A DNA stretch of 64,000 nt. Source: Rhea pennata. Lineage: Eukaryota > Chordata > Aves > Rheiformes > Rheidae. This document shows, in pieces, positions 36,401 to 50,600 of the stretch. Under the pieces are notes generated by a model. That model worked only from the letters and a program-made list of their open reading frames with translations. It had not been told where the DNA came from and did no database searches. Numbering within the stretch: the stretch's first letter is position 1; the number at the start of each line of letters is the position of its first letter. Where the stretch lies: the NCBI RefSeq assembly GCF_028389875.1, contig NC_084677.1:11512017-11576016 (forward strand), read 5' to 3'. The position numbers were made by a program, and so were the translations under genes.

Positions 36401-39400
36401 TCTGATTTGGTTTTCTCTTCTGTAAAGCTATTTATCTGCTTAACAGGGAAGAGCTATGAAGTCTACAGTACCACAGCAATTAAAAATACTAAGGTTAGAC
36501 ATTGACTGAAATTGAATTCTAATTCAGTGCTTCTAGACCTATGTTAACTTACTAGCTTTTATGGCTTATTGGTTGATGGAGAATGCTGGCCACCTCTCTT
36601 CAGATTTTAAAGCCTTTTAAAAATCTAAATCAAATCAGCTAATTTGTGATATGTTAAGTGGTTGAGCCTGAGTGGGGCTTGTTGGATAGGTTCTAATTGC
36701 TACATGAGCCAGACCATCCCCAAGCTTTTTAATGTAGAAGACCCTTGTTACCACTGTATGTATGCAAGGGTACATTCTTTAGCTTGAATGTTTTTGGCAG
36801 ATGCTTGCTCTACAGTAGCAGAAGTGATCTTCCTTCTCCAGTCAGTCTCTCAGTTCTACCTATTCAAGAAAGGATCTCTAAAGACAGTTTTGACAGTTAC
36901 CTTCAACCGGAGGCAAGGCGATGTTTTATTTTAAAGCAACAAAGTCAGTAGAGCCAAGTCATTGATTTTGAATTATCACTTTGCCAAGAAAAGCTAAATA
37001 CCACCATGTAGTGTGAGACCACAGAAGCATGTAAACAAACAATGAATGCAAGCTACCAAAATAGGTAAAGCTTTTTCTTAGTGCCTAGGACAGTGTATCT
37101 TCTTTTGGTGAATTTGATCTAATCCTGCACCTTGTGGTGTTTTTTTTCTTTCCTCACTGTTTAGCTTATCTACATTGCTTGCTCATATGCCACTGTATAT
37201 CTGATCTACATGAAATTTAAGGCCACTTATGATGGAAACCATGATACATTCAGAGTGGAGTTTCTGGTGGTTCCTGTTGGTGGACTTTCATTTCTTGTCA
37301 ATCATGATTTCTCTCCTCTGGAGGTGAGTTAGTTGTGGGAATGTGTGTGTGGGGGGGAGGCTTGTACTATTTTTGTCTAAACTATTTAGAATGCGAAGAT
37401 AAATACTGCTAGGCTAAGTGATAAAAGTTTCTAAAGAAGCCTATGTGTAGTAGATTTGTGCTAATCTTATTTCCTATTATGCATCTTCATAGTGTAGACT
37501 TCAGAAAATTTAAGGCATCTAAAGAGACTTATTATCAACATTGATTATTTTATCAAGCAGGAGTATCTTTACCCAGTACACCATAATTGTTATATTAATT
37601 CAATAGTATCCTTCTCTTTGTTACCTTTATAAAAAAAAAATAAAAAATGTGTTAGAACAGAGGCAGTTTGTGAGTAGTTGATGCCACCTGGTGAAAACAA
37701 AAGGAATTATAATTCTCTTTTGTATTGTGTCACGACAGACTAGAGTATTTAAAGGAATTATATTGTATTTGTAATGCAGCTAGGTGTTTTCTTATCAGAA
37801 AAACGATATAGAAGTGCAATTACAGAAAGTTCAAACAGGTAGATTTTCTACAAAACAGAATAACTTTATTTTAAGTAGACTGAGCTGCATTTTTCTATTC
37901 ATTGGTATTAGATGGTTTCATTAAAGAGTACAGAAATTTTAGTTGCAAAGCTTTGAGATAATGCTTTAAATTTTGTTCTATGTTAACTCATGCTTTAAAA
38001 CAATTGATTTGAAAAAGCTGGAAGAACATCAAAAAAAAGCAGGGGAGGGAGGGCTCATCTACCATGCAGCCCTTCACAGCACCGGATCTCTGAACTATAT
38101 TTCATGGTATTGTGAACTGAACTAAGGAATGTACAACAAGTTTCCTCATCAGTAAATCCACATCTGCAAGCTTGCTAAGCAGATGATTTTGAGAGTCTCT
38201 TGTCTGCCAGGAATTCTTATCTCGTGGCATCACAGGGTTGCTTATGAAATTTTCACTTAGATTTTCCTGTACCAAGGAAAGTTTGTCAAAATTCATAAAG
38301 CTGTTAGAGAGTGTAAAGTCAAGCCAAGTTAAAAATTTTCCTTGCTTCTGTTACAATAACTTTTTTTTCCCCCTCAGATCTTGTGGACCTTCTCCATCTA
38401 TCTTGAATCAGTTGCTATTCTCCCTCAGCTTTTTATGATCAGCAAAACTGGGGAAGCAGAGACCATCACTACTCACTATCTTTTCTTCTTGGGTCTGTAC
38501 CGTGCCTTGTACTTAGTCAACTGGATTTGGCGCTACTATTTTGAGGGATTTTTCGACCTCATAGCTGTTGTTGCTGGTGTGGTCCAGACCATTCTTTACT
38601 GTGACTTCTTCTATTTGTATGTTACAAAAGGTAAGTACTGCAATCCCTTGCAGCTTCAGATTGTGGAATGTAGCCATTAGCAGGTTAATAGAGATCTGCT
38701 ATATAGATATTACTAGCTGTTAATTCTCTGTGAGAGTTATCACTGTAATCTCCGTGATAGATTTATCAAATAAATTTCTGCTAGTTTGGGGCCTTTTGAG
38801 GATTGTTTTGAGTATGGATGGAATTGTAAGTGTTTAATGAAGTTAACTGATGCAGTGAAAACAAGCATGGCTAAATATACATTGCAGTTCTTCAGTGAGC
38901 CTGATCTCCATGCTTCTCCTGACAGTGTTCCGTTTTGTGCTGATTCAGCACAAACGAAATCTTTCCTGCAGTATTTTACTTATTGTAGGAGTCCTAAGGA
39001 TTGTGGATGTTTCTGTGTATGCTAAGTGTAGAAGCAGTCATTTCTGCTGGGTCCATTAGTATTTCTGCCCTTCTTTGCATTCCAGCTTCCATCATATAAC
39101 CACAGAGATATGTTGCTCTGTTACTTTAGTCATAGCTGTAGGAAACCACAGCCACAAGCTAGTATGTCCTGTGAGGATCAAAAGTTAGGATTCCAGGGTG
39201 CCACAAGAGGGCAGGATTAGAACAGTTTGTTATTTCGTCAGTTTTATTTGCCTAAATTGAAGAGAAGCAAGTTTGGAAGGAGACTGTAGTGCATCTCTTT
39301 TGTGACAAAGTTGCAAAATGTTTTTAAATGTTGGTCCCTTTGAATTTTTACGAGTTGTATACTTCTCCTAGATAGCATCTGTGTTGCTAATGATTTTCTT

Positions 39401-39453
39401 TCCTATTTTTCCTCACAGTACTCAAGGGAAAGAAGCTCAGTTTGCCAGCGTAA
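27496..39453 (+). CDS. KDELR2: ER lumen protein-retaining receptor 2 (KDEL receptor 2), complete
   Basis: This seven-helix Golgi/ERGIC receptor binds the C-terminal KDEL signal of escaped ER proteins at acidic pH and returns them by COPI vesicles. Coding exons: 27496-27586, 34144-34244, 37165-37323, 38378-38630 and 39419-39453. They total 639 bases, or 212 residues plus stop, the normal family length, and are almost identical to remembered human KDELR2. Residues used in ligand binding and pH sensing are in place: Arg5, His12, Arg47, Glu127 and Arg169, with Asp50 and Asp193. The cytosolic tail keeps the lysines and Ser209 (KGKKLSLPA). The start ATG has a strong context (GCCGCCATGA). Intron phases are 1, 0, 0 and 1. 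Transcribed toward DAGLB, whose CpG island begins just after this gene's poly(A) signal. Confidence 0.98.
27788..27805 (+). repeat. G18 homopolymer in KDELR2 intron 1
   Basis: Eighteen consecutive G about 200 bases after the first donor site, on the transcribed sense strand. It could form a quadruplex or an R-loop-prone segment. The true length is error-prone in any assembly. Confidence 0.9.
28289..28315 (+). repeat. T27 homopolymer in KDELR2 intron 1
   Basis: Twenty-seven T at the 3' border of the CpG island. No retroelement body was recognised next to it. Confidence 0.9.
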
Positions 39454-39704
39454 GTGCCAAAAATCCCATCACCAGCATCTGTCCTTTTGGATGCTTGGAC
39501 AGAACAATCCTTATCACAAGCAAAGGTGAAGATGCTTGAGACAGAAAGTCGGAAACACAGTTCTTTAATAGTGCAGGTAGTCATCAGCGGCTCTGTAAGA
39601 ACAGAGGAAAAACAACCAGCAGATTTCTGTTTGATGCATCTTGCCTTTATCTTTTTTATTACTATGTATAAAGATTTTTTACATAAAGAAACTTATACTG
39701 TATT

Positions 39705-40622
39705 AATAAATTCAGTGTATAGTTTCAATTGGAATAGTTTCAAAAGTGAGATTTTTTTTGTGAGATTGTTAATGACCAGGAACAAGTGCAAACTTTTTTT
39801 TTTTTTTTTTTAATTTCCAAGAATTTCTTTGAAATGACTCTTCTTTTCAGTGCACAAATGTGTGCATCCTTGATGGATGGTAGTCATCTATTCTTTCCCT
39901 TTTGATTCAATTTTCATTCCACTATATTTATTTTTTCCAAAAGGTGAATATATGTCAACTTAAATCTGAAACCACCAATGTTTTATGTGATGTGCTGGTG
40001 CTCAGTCTTTGTGCCCTATGCTGACGTGGAGTTCCTTATTTAAAATGTGTGTTGGTGCCAGAAGGAACAGTCTCACACTGTGTTTTCCTTCTAAGACAGG
40101 ATGATGGCAAGAGTAGAGTAAAGAAATCACTCTTGTGGCCACAAGAATGTGCCCTTTCCTGTGTTGCCATGATATCTGGGAAGGTAATCCCAATAATAAA
40201 AGCACTTGGCAGTGCAGGTCGTGAAGGATAAGAGTTACGGTTTTATTATTCAGCGGCAAATGTTTGTAACTGTGTTTTTCATTCAGGAAAAGAAGGTTAA
40301 ATATCTTGGATGTACAGCTGTATTATATCACAGCAGCTGTAGAAATGGGAGACTTGTAAGATGTTGATTACTGTAATCTGTAGGTGATCATTTTAAATAC
40401 TATCTACACTTTCTCTTTAATGAATGCTTTATAAGCAACATCCATGTTCAGCTTCAAGTGGTTTTTGATGTCACTTTTGGATAATTAATATTTTTTTATA
40501 AACTTCTCAAAATCAGCAGCACCAGTTACCATTCTTTGTCCTTTAAATGATTTCCCCCTCCCCCCCCTTTTTTTTTTACTGAGCTGTTGCATGATTTATC
40601 CTGTGTTACCATCCTCAATAAA
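39705..40622 (+). terminator. KDELR2: KDELR2 poly(A) signals (39705 and 40617)
   Basis: AATAAA occurs at 39705-39710 and 40617-40622, about 250 and 1,160 bases after the stop. The distal one follows a T-rich 3'UTR and is the likelier main site. Use of both would give short and long transcripts. Confidence 0.6.
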
Positions 40623-40739
40623 CATTTTATGAAAGAGTGAAAATGGCATTTTTATTTCTGAATTAAGGCTCTCTCTTGGCCTAAGGTTGGATGAAAAGTC
40701 GTAGCAAGGGGCAGTTTAATTTCATTATTCACTGAGCAG

Positions 40740-41680
40740 GGCGCTGTTGCTGAATAAAGCACCCGTGCGTCGGTGCCAGGTCTTCTGCAAGCGCTCCGCC
40801 TCCAGCACGACCTGCAGGAGGGAGTGCAAGCTGCCGTGCTGAACTGGGCCTTGGAGGTGAGGGTTTGACGCCGGCGGGCGTTCGTTCGATCCCGAAGAGC
40901 TCGGGTGCCTTGGCGCTCCATCGCTGCGCCCCTCCCAAAGCGTACGCTGAGCCGCTCCAGCGAGCGTGCCGCTGCCGCTCGCGTTTCTGTGAAACCACCT
41001 GTCCCCTTAGGGAACACCGGGCGCCGACTCCGGGCGCGGGGCCGCCACAGGCTGCTGCGCTGTGAGGGGGTTCGTCAGGTTCGCGGCCTTGCGCGCTGCG
41101 GGAGCGTGCGTCCGGGCGGGAGGCTCCGCGCATGCGGCTGTCGGGGCTGCGCAGCGCGCGTGCGCGGCTGGGCTCCGTGAGGGCGGGCTGCGGGCTGCGC
41201 CACGGCGTCGCGCTGCCGTGACGTAGGCGCGTGCCCTGCGGTGGGCGGTGCCGCGCGCGCGCGCAGGGGCGGGGCGGGGCGGCCGTTAGCTCCGGGCCGA
41301 GCGGCGGCGCGCGGGGCGAAGGGCCGCGCGGGTACCGCGCCCCTGGGCGCGCGCGGGGCCGGGGGCGCCGCCGGCGCAGGCCACCGAGCGGCGGCCGCGC
41401 GGCGCGGCGCGGCCCGCAGGATGCCGGGCATGGTGGTGTTCGGGCGGCGCTGGGCCATCGGCAGCGACGACTTCGTGCTCCCGGGAGCCTTCGAGCTCTT
41501 CGTCAGGGTGGTGTGGTAAGGCGCGGGCCGGGGGCCGTTGGCGCGGGGCCGCGCGAGCCCGGCCGTTACGGCGCGGCCGCTGGCTGCTCGCCCCGCGCTG
41601 CCGGGCTTCGCCGGCCGGGGCGGCGGGCTCGCCTCTCGGGGACAGGTCGCCCTCAGGCGCCAGCCGCAAGCTTGCCCTGT
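40740..41680 (+). promoter_or_regulatory. DAGLB: DAGLB CpG-island promoter
   Basis: A CpG island beginning about 100 bases after the KDELR2 poly(A) signal and running through DAGLB exon 1 into intron 1. It lacks an obvious TATA box. It contains an exact NRF1-type palindrome at 41155-41166 (CGCGCGTGCGCG), a second GCGCATGCG at 41128-41136, a CRE-like TGACGTAG at 41219-41226 and an alternating CG tract at 41252-41264. Initiation is probably in the 200 bases before the ATG at 41421. Confidence 0.75.
41128..41166. promoter_or_regulatory. DAGLB: NRF1-type sites in the DAGLB promoter
   Basis: GCGCATGCG (41128-41136) and CGCGCGTGCGCG (41155-41166). The second fits the palindromic NRF1 consensus YGCGCRTGCGCR at every position. 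Two sites within 40 bases in a CpG-island promoter is a common NRF1 arrangement; binding is inferred. Confidence 0.5.
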
Positions 41681-44600
41681 TCATCCGGCGTTTTGTATCA
41701 GCGGGAGAGAAAAGCCCAGGTTTTTCCAGGTAATGTAACGGTCGTTACCTGCGGTTCCTGGCGTCACATGGCAAACGGCGTAATACTGCGGTGGGGTGTC
41801 TTCTGTGCACACCGCGCGGTCGCTCTCCAGTCGCGGAGAAGTGCTAACGCTGTTTCGTTATTAGAGCAAGCAGTATAATGGCACCTTTCTTTGGATCAGT
41901 CTAGGTTCTTTGGGACCCGTGGAAATAAGTAGCACCATGAAGGGCCTGTGTTCAGGCCGACTTTGTTGTCAGGCCGACTATGTGTTCTTACAGTTGTTGA
42001 ATTCTGACAAATTCATTACTTATGAATTCCCTATTAATCTCCGTAGAATACTTTAATTAAGATAAAGGCTTTTTATCAAGGGATCGCTTTGCAGTGTATT
42101 TTTTTCCACCTGTAACTTTTGTTGTCCTATTTTCTTGTAGGTGGATTGGAATTCTTGTTCTTTACACAGTTCATAAAGGGCAATTTGACTGTACTGGAGG
42201 AGGCTTATTGCACAGCTACTTGCTTGTCCTCCTAATTCTCCTGGCTGCCATAATATGTGCATTATCTGCTATTGTATGCATCAGTATGCGAGGTATATAG
42301 TTAAAGAGTACATAATATTCTATATTTATATAGTAGAATTATATCGGATTTTTTAATATGGAGTTGATATTTAAAAAGCAAAAAACTTGCAAAAAGTTCA
42401 AGTGCTTTAGCAGTATTCAAGCTTAAGAATCTATCTATCACCATTCATTTGCTTTAATAGTATTAACTCTGTTAGGCAGGAGCAGAAAATGATAAGCAGA
42501 GACAGTAGTCTAATATGGCTGACAAAGACATGATTATCACCATCAGAGCATCTTGAAAATTTCTGCCTCTACATCCACCATTTAATTATGACTTGGCATG
42601 AAACACTGTTTTTAAGGTCCCTGACAGGCTTTTAGGGGACTTTATCCAGATCTCTCTCTCATATGAAATTTCTTGCAAACTTTGCCTTTTGTACACAAAT
42701 TTAGCCCTATCTTACAAAAACTCATCAGCAGTAATGGGTTGCTTTGGAAAATAATGTATAGGAAAACAATCCATATAAATGCCTTGAAGTAGAAGACTTA
42801 ACAGAAGAAAGAATGTAACTAATGCCCTAATGTAACTTCTTGGCATTTGTAGAATTGCTTCATTTTGAGATAAAGAAATGATAGTTTTTTTTTTTTATTA
42901 TTACTGTTTTTTTTCTAGTGATGGACGTCTTTACCAAAGCACTGCTAGGAATATTAATCTAGAATATTTATGTCATTTTTGGAATAATAGATTTGTAATA
43001 TCCTCACAATTTCTAATATATTGATTCTCACACACTGTAAATAGGAAAATATTTAAATTAATTAAATGGAAAGAAGCATAAAGAGTGCGTGAAGAGAAAC
43101 TATGACAGAGCAGAGATGTGAAAGATAATCCTGAGCTCAAATCAAATGAATGGTTTTCATGCAGTTTCCAGAGGAACAAAAGGAAGAGCAGCCAAGTTAA
43201 GCAGTTTTTAATATCAGGTTTGTGGAGGTGAGAGATATAACTGTAAATAGCAAGAGGAAGGAGTTTTGCTCAGTTTAAAAGTAGTTTATAAGGTCATAAG
43301 GCAGGAAGAATTCTGAGACTGAATTTCCAAGAAAACTAATAGTGAAGTGTCTTGGACTGTGGTTAGAACATGTAGTTTTTTGCTAGCAGTGGTTCTTGCG
43401 CCGCCCCGTGCACCATACTGACATGGGCGTTCCGATGCCAATGATGAACTTGGATGAAGAATTCATCTGCTGGCTTGCAGTGCAGGAAAAGGAAAGTTTT
43501 CGTTTGGTTGGTTTGTTTTCACAGGAACGTGGGAACAGCAATAAGCAGCTGTTGGGTCAGGGGCTTTTTTAAGCAGCTTTGCCCCTGGATGTGAAGCACA
43601 TCTGTACATTTGGAGACTAGTCTCCAAAGTTACTGGTTTTGTTCTGTAGCATTTTAAACCTTTACAGTTACGCTGCCTGCACGTAAGTACGCATACGCAC
43701 ACCACCACCTTCATTATTGTGTGACCAACAGACAGGTTTAAGGAGCTAAGCTGGCTATAAAAATACACACTTTTTTGTTGCCTAAGAGTGCTAAAAGAAA
43801 AAGGTTGTTAGTAAATTAACGATACAGAAAATACAGTAGATACTCTAATAAATGTTTTGTTTCTGGAAATAGCACTACGTTTTTTTCCTCTTAAATAAAA
43901 AAAGTGCAAGTATCTTCAAAAATGTGAATGAATTAATTTATTATTTAGTGACTCGATGAATGAATAGAACTCATAGCATGTAGCCCTGGAAAACTGCATC
44001 TCTAAAATTGCAGTGTTCAGCTGATTGAACTATTATTTGCTTCATAATGTGTTCTGTATTAGTATGTGTTTTTTTTCACAATGCTCTTTTACTGGATGAC
44101 AAGTTCTGCCTGTAATTCTTGGTAGCTAACTATTAACTCCTGTAAAGCATTTAGAAGTGGGTAGGATGTCATTCAGCTCAATTTTGATGACTTTGGCAAT
44201 GAACAAAACCAGCAATATTTCTAGTACTTTGAATCTATGTCATTTTTTTTTATTTTTACCACTTAGATGCAATTTTTTCATGTCCACAAAATCCTTTCTC
44301 TAGAATAGTTCTGTTTTTCAAAAAATTGAAACATATCTGACTTTAAAATGATCACATAGAGCAGGAGAGTGGATAATTCCCCAAACTGAAATAAAGATAC
44401 GATAGTCATTCTCTACCTTCCCAGGAAATAAGCCATGTTAGGGATTAAACTCTGAGTTCAGAGGAATGATATAAATTGTTAATAGGTGGTCAGGCATACT
44501 AAATAGAAAAAATATATATTGTGGTATTATGGTAACTTATGGTAAAAATTATGGTAACCGGAGGTTTTTTTAGATATAGCTCAATGGACTTGAAAAAAAG

Positions 44601-47600
44601 AAATCTGATGAGGTTTAATGTTTTAAATCTAAGAATAGATCACTTAATAGATAGGGCTATCTTGAAATCCTAGAATGAAATGATGGAAGTGAAAACAAAA
44701 TGCTTTTGGTTTTGTTGAGGGAAGTGAAAAGCAAAATGCTTTTGGTTTTGTTGAAAATAATAGATAGAAGCTGGCGGCAAAAGTTATTGGGAAATGTGGG
44801 TGAGGCAACTAAACACTCAGTTCACAGCTTTGACTTATAGTGGGCACAGCACTACTGTCTCAAGTTCACTGCATGCTTTTTCTTACTAGAGAGTAATACT
44901 GGGAATTAGTGGAACAGATTGCAAGAATCATGGCTCTAAACCATTGTAACTTTTCTCAGCTTCAGTGATAGCTTTCCTTAAAGTTTGAAAGAATTTATAA
45001 TTTTGATTAAATTTTATATTTTCTGTAAAGCTGAAAAAGCTCATGTACCTTTGTAGGATTTTATGTACTTAGGATGCCTTTGTAAACAGCCCTTGTTTAA
45101 ATTATTCCTGTAATTTCAGGAACAATTTCTAATCCAGGCCCAAGAAAATCTCTTCCCAAACTCCTTTATACACGCCTACTTCTCTATTTGCCTGAATTCA
45201 TCTGGGCTGTTGTAGGAGCTGTATGGGTGTCAGATAGCAGTGTGCACTGTGAGAAGACTGTGATGAATGTCGTATTTGGGACAGTTGTTGCAAGGTAATA
45301 GTAGTACACGTATTTTGTACGTATTCATTTAAGACTTTTTTTTGGCAGTTAAAGGCTTTGATAATTCTTTTAAATTATTTTGATTTCTCATAGAAGATTT
45401 TCATAGTGAATGGAGGAAAAACTTCTAAATCTATACAACTAGAATAAATTGAAATCCTTCCCTAAACAAATTTGAGCTTCCTGCCTTGCAGAATACACAC
45501 CCAATAGGGTGAAGGATAAGAAGATGAAGAACAGAAAGGATAAGAAGGATAGATGGGCATGTAGAAAAATGGGATAAGTATGGAGAGGCAAGTGAATAGA
45601 TCACTGGCAAATCTGGGTTGCTATTTTTAAGGCACAGGGCTATGATTTTGAATTTGGTGCCCGATGTGGAATGAGCTGACAGTCTTGTTCTTATGCCTAG
45701 TGGATTGAAAGCCCACTAAAAAAGCATTCAGCTTTATGACAATAACAGATGGTGTTCTTACAGAATTTCCTACCTAAGTTTGTTTTCTATCTGAGATCTA
45801 TAGTTGCATTGTCTTGCATATTTCAGAAATATCTGGTTTCATGGCATTTTCCTCCCGCTTCCTTCTGTTTTGCAGCTGGATTATCATCATCTTCACCATC
45901 GTTGGAGTTATAATAGTCTTTGATCCACTTGGAGGGAAAAAAACGGTTTACCTCACTGATGGTGTAAATCGGAACCTGGAAAGCAGTCAGTCAGGGCAAT
46001 TGCTATATAATGTGAAGAACACTGCTACCAGAGTCTGGGAAAAAAGAATCAGGTTACTGTGTTGTTGTATTGTTCAAGATGATGACCATCGAGTGGCTTT
46101 TACAAGTATTGCAGAGCTTTTCCGCACCTACTTTTCAGTAAGATGGATTTTTTTTATGTGCTTTTCCATTTTTGAGTAAAACTGAATTTCCAAGTACTGT
46201 AACACATTTACATGTACATTTGTTCAACAAGAGTTCACTGCTGCCTTGTGCTTTAAAATCAGGTTTTGAATGTGCAAATTTAATAGTTAAAGGTGGTTCC
46301 CTTATACCACACTCCCTTTTAAAAAAAGTTTCCCCCCTTTCACAAGCGTGAAGGGCTTTGAGAAAATGGCATTTCTTCTTAGGCAAGCGTCAGGAGAATA
46401 AGGGTAAGTTTCTTTTTCTCAGTATGTGAAGATACAGAAGTTTTCCTTACTGACTGCGAATAGAGTCATACCAGTAGCAAAGAACATGCAGAAGTTGCTT
46501 TGGGGGAACAGCAGAAAACCTATACCTCACTGAAGGCTGTACCATGTTGATTTAGCTCAAACTTACCTCAGCTACTGCTTGAGCCACCAAAGTTCTGTGT
46601 TGACACTGAGATCTGTTTATGATTTCAAAACTACTAGTTCTTGTTTATTAAATGGTGTTTGTGCATGCTAATTTACAGCTTCTGCCTACTCAGTGGCTTG
46701 TAGGATAAAGGGAGTCAATCTTATGAGGTGATGGTTGTCCCAGATACTTGAGAAAAAGCCCTTCAGCCCTCTCATTTGTGAAATCCTTTTTAGTTGTTCT
46801 CTGTATTTAAGGAATAATAATAGCTATATAATATAGAGAACTTGAGCTTTTTACATGGTGGTGTAGAGCAATGATAAGCAGTGTCTAGATCATTATTTGC
46901 TATAGGACTGAACTGGTCCATCAAAGAGTTTTTTTTGTTAAGTGATGAAATTCATGTATAGAATTGTCATCAGTCTTATTTGAAGACAACATTCCATATG
47001 TACAAAAGGATGGTTTAGATAGTGATGTGACCTGTTTCTCTGATTAAACATTTTCTTCTGAGTGACATGTATTTAAGTAAACTGAAAAAATATTTCTAGA
47101 ATTCCTTGTGCATTTTCTTATGATACAATCTTGCTGTGTTGGGTTGTGTGGGATTTTTAAGCACTCTCATTTCTTTTTATAGGACACTGATCTGGTGCCA
47201 AGTGATATAGCAGCTGGTTTGACTCTTCTCCATCAAGAGCAAGACAAAATGGAAAGTTGCCCAAAAGAACCTGAAGAAATCTTATGTTGTTCTCCATCAT
47301 CTCCTGTGGTAAGATAGGATTGTTGTAGCCACTGGCGCATCTCCTCTAAGAGAGCATGTTGGATCTAAGTGAGGTGTAGTTCTTTATACAAATGCCTTTT
47401 AGACAAAATTAAACACCATTATTATTCACAGTTTAAATTATAAATAAGTAAAGTAAAAACATGTTGACAGTATGCAGACAGAAGCATGCATCTCCTTTTG
47501 CATAAGTACAGCTTAAGAGTGAATAATTAGAAGTTGATGATGAATCCAAATTGACACAAATTTTGAAGAGGTTAAGAGCAGGATTTTTCAGTATTCTGAA

Positions 47601-50600
47601 AAAAAATAAAGTTTGCTGTAAATATCTGGACAAGGTAAGAAACAAAAATAGCAGCTTTTAATTGCTTGCAGATGAAGAGTTACAGTTTGCTAATTGATCT
47701 TTACTAATTTCCTGTATTAGAATGTCTTTTTTTTAATTATTTTATCTTCTTTTGTTCTGTGTTTAATAAAAGTATGTAATTCTGCTTCATCCAGAGTATC
47801 TAGTAAATAAGCGCATTTCTACGGAATTGCTTTTGTATCTATCCAGTAAGAGGTTGTGCGAAAAAAGTTCCCAACAGAGAGATCTCCTACAGCTCTTTAG
47901 CCATTCCTTTGACATCCCTAAGTAACTTATTTTTCAGTATTGAGCTTATCAGTGCGTATATATCAGAAAAAATAATGTAATGAGAGCTTTTCAGGTTTCT
48001 TGAGTTCTGTTGCTATGTAAATAAACTTTTTTTTTTTTCCTGGAATATGACAGGCTATTTTTAGTGTATATTTAACCTTGAGGTTTTCTTCTTGGATAGG
48101 ATTTATTTCAAGAAGCCTTAATTTTCAGCAGTTTGTGTTGAGGTTTTATTCTGGGGCTGCCTTACCATTTTTCTTCCTCTGTCTTTCCTCCTCTTTCCTT
48201 GTGTCTTTTCAGACTGATGATTTGGATATTGAACTGGAGAATGCTGCTCACTACATGCGGTTTGCTGCCGCTGCCTATGGCTGGCCCTACTACATATACA
48301 CCAACCCATTTACTGCACTCTGTAAGCTCAATGGTGATTGGTAGGTTGGATCAAGATCTTAAAAATGTACAGCTTCCTTTTTCTTAAGAAATGTTATACA
48401 CGTAAATTAGTTTCAATAGCCACATTTTTGTTTCATTATGTCACTCATGAGAGTACATGAGCTTGACATGAGTTGTCTTCCATGAACTCAGCAGAAACAA
48501 AATTTCAAGGACTCTCCCCACCCTCAGAGACAGATTAGCTTTTGTCTTTTAAGAAAAGTTTGCAAATGAGATAAAGAAGGTGCTTGACCTTCATTCAGTC
48601 TGAACCAATAAAATTCATTCAGCAAAATGCCAAGAATTGGAATTAAATCAAACACAGTTTAAAATTAGGCTTTTGGGGAAATCTGTTGACAGTCCTCTAT
48701 CTTAAAGAAATTGGAAAATGTTTTGTGTTGCTCCAGCCTCCATTTTCTTTGCTTTTCCTCATCCAACTTCCCCAACCTTCAGAGTCAACATTCAGTCAAA
48801 AAGAAATTTTTACAGTCAATATTGAAATATACATAAATCTGCCTAAGTTTACCATATATTTAAGTGACCACTCAAGTCTGTGATTATAACTTATAACTAT
48901 AAATGATTATTTCTAAATTAGTAACCTACTCAAATATTAACGACTTGGAAAAACTGAAATTTCACATAATATAGTGGATAAAACATTAGATAAGCTTGCC
49001 ATACAGAATTTAAACTTCCTTTTTGCTTGTTTGTATTTTCTATCATTGGCTTGTAGTCTTAATAATTTTTTCTTTATTGCTTGTTTGCTCTACGATAGTC
49101 CTGTAGCAATGGCGTGTTTGCCACTCCTTGAACTGAAAATGTATGGTGTATTCCTCAGACAAAATCATGTTTGAGGGCAGAGGTGACATCTTTTATCAGA
49201 TTACTAGTATGATTCCAAAAAATCAGATGAACTTTTGACTCCTGGCAGAAATCCTTCTGCAGATTTAACTGAGTTTGATTCCTGAAAGGAAACTTAAAAA
49301 TTTTGAACATGAAAGTTTTTCTCTTCTGTGTTTGTTAGTTGCGGAAATAGACCAACAGATTCTGATATAACTGGCAGTGATCGTCATAACTTTCACTTTG
49401 GATCCATCCTAAAAATAACAGGACTGCAGTACAGAGACTTCATTCATATCAGTTTTCATAACAAGGTAAACAATGTGAACAGGCATTCAGCAAAAAAACA
49501 TAGTTATTAAGTCAGTGAAAGCAAGGGGTGAAGATTCTAGTTTGCATCTACCATTTATAAGTAGAAGATGCAAAAGAAAAAAAGAAAAAAAAACATCTCC
49601 TGAAACATACATTCTTCGGTTCTGTGGTGTTTTTTTTTTTTTTAATCTAAAGAAACAGTCACAAAGCTATTGACAAAGATCTGTCTCAGTATTGCAATGA
49701 GAGCACTTAACCACAAGCTGAGGAAGTAAGTCAGATTATTTTCATATTTTCATAATCAATAAATAGACCTCAGTAAGAAAGCTTTCAGAAGGTGAGAACA
49801 AATGTTTACTTTTACAAAAACCTAATATCTGTACTGAATACTTTTTTTCCCTCCAGATCTATGAGATTCCATTTTTTGTTGCTTTGGATCACAAAAAAGA
49901 AGCTATTGTGGTTGCAGTAAGAGGAACCTTGTCTTTCGAGGTATCATCCATCTGATGTATAGCTGGCTCTATAGAAATGGATAAACTCCTAGTATCGAGA
50001 GGAAGCTGTATTATGTTGTAAAACAACTCATGGGATGAGTCCTCTAGGCTTAAGTAGTATGCTTCTGTGTCTTTGGATGGATAGTATTTGCTGTGCCACT
50101 GGAAGAAACTGCTGAAAGAAGGAGAGTAATTGATTTCTGTTTTGCTGTGAGGGAAGGTGCATTTATAGTGTGTGTTTGCAGCTTGGCAGGAGCTGCAGAA
50201 AACAGAATTGATTGCTTATTATGGTTGTTTTACGGTGGGTCATATTTTGTTGCTAAAAAACTTAGAAGTCCGATTGATGATGTCTCTATGACAATGTTAA
50301 GAAGTATAGTGGGACCCATGAGTTATGAAGGCCTGCAGAGAGGTCTGATAAAGTCTGTCTTGTTTACAGGACATTCTCACTGATCTGTCAGCAGATTGTG
50401 AAGACTTAACACTGGAGGATGTTCTAGAAAACGGCTTTGTACATAAGGTGTGTGCAGTCCGTAGCGCTCGGAATTTATCTTTGCAGTAATAAAACTGATT
50501 TAACATCCAGGGTCTTTCAGTTATACAGGAAGAGTATTTTTGCAAGATGGATTACACAAAATATTCCAGTTGGCTTGATTGTTACATCAAATACTGCCTC

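Noticed and set aside
40652-41878. Several 90-215 codon open frames on both strands over the DAGLB CpG island
   Set aside because: Low-complexity GC-driven frames overlapping the promoter and DAGLB exon 1. None has homology I recognise or splice-consistent continuation.
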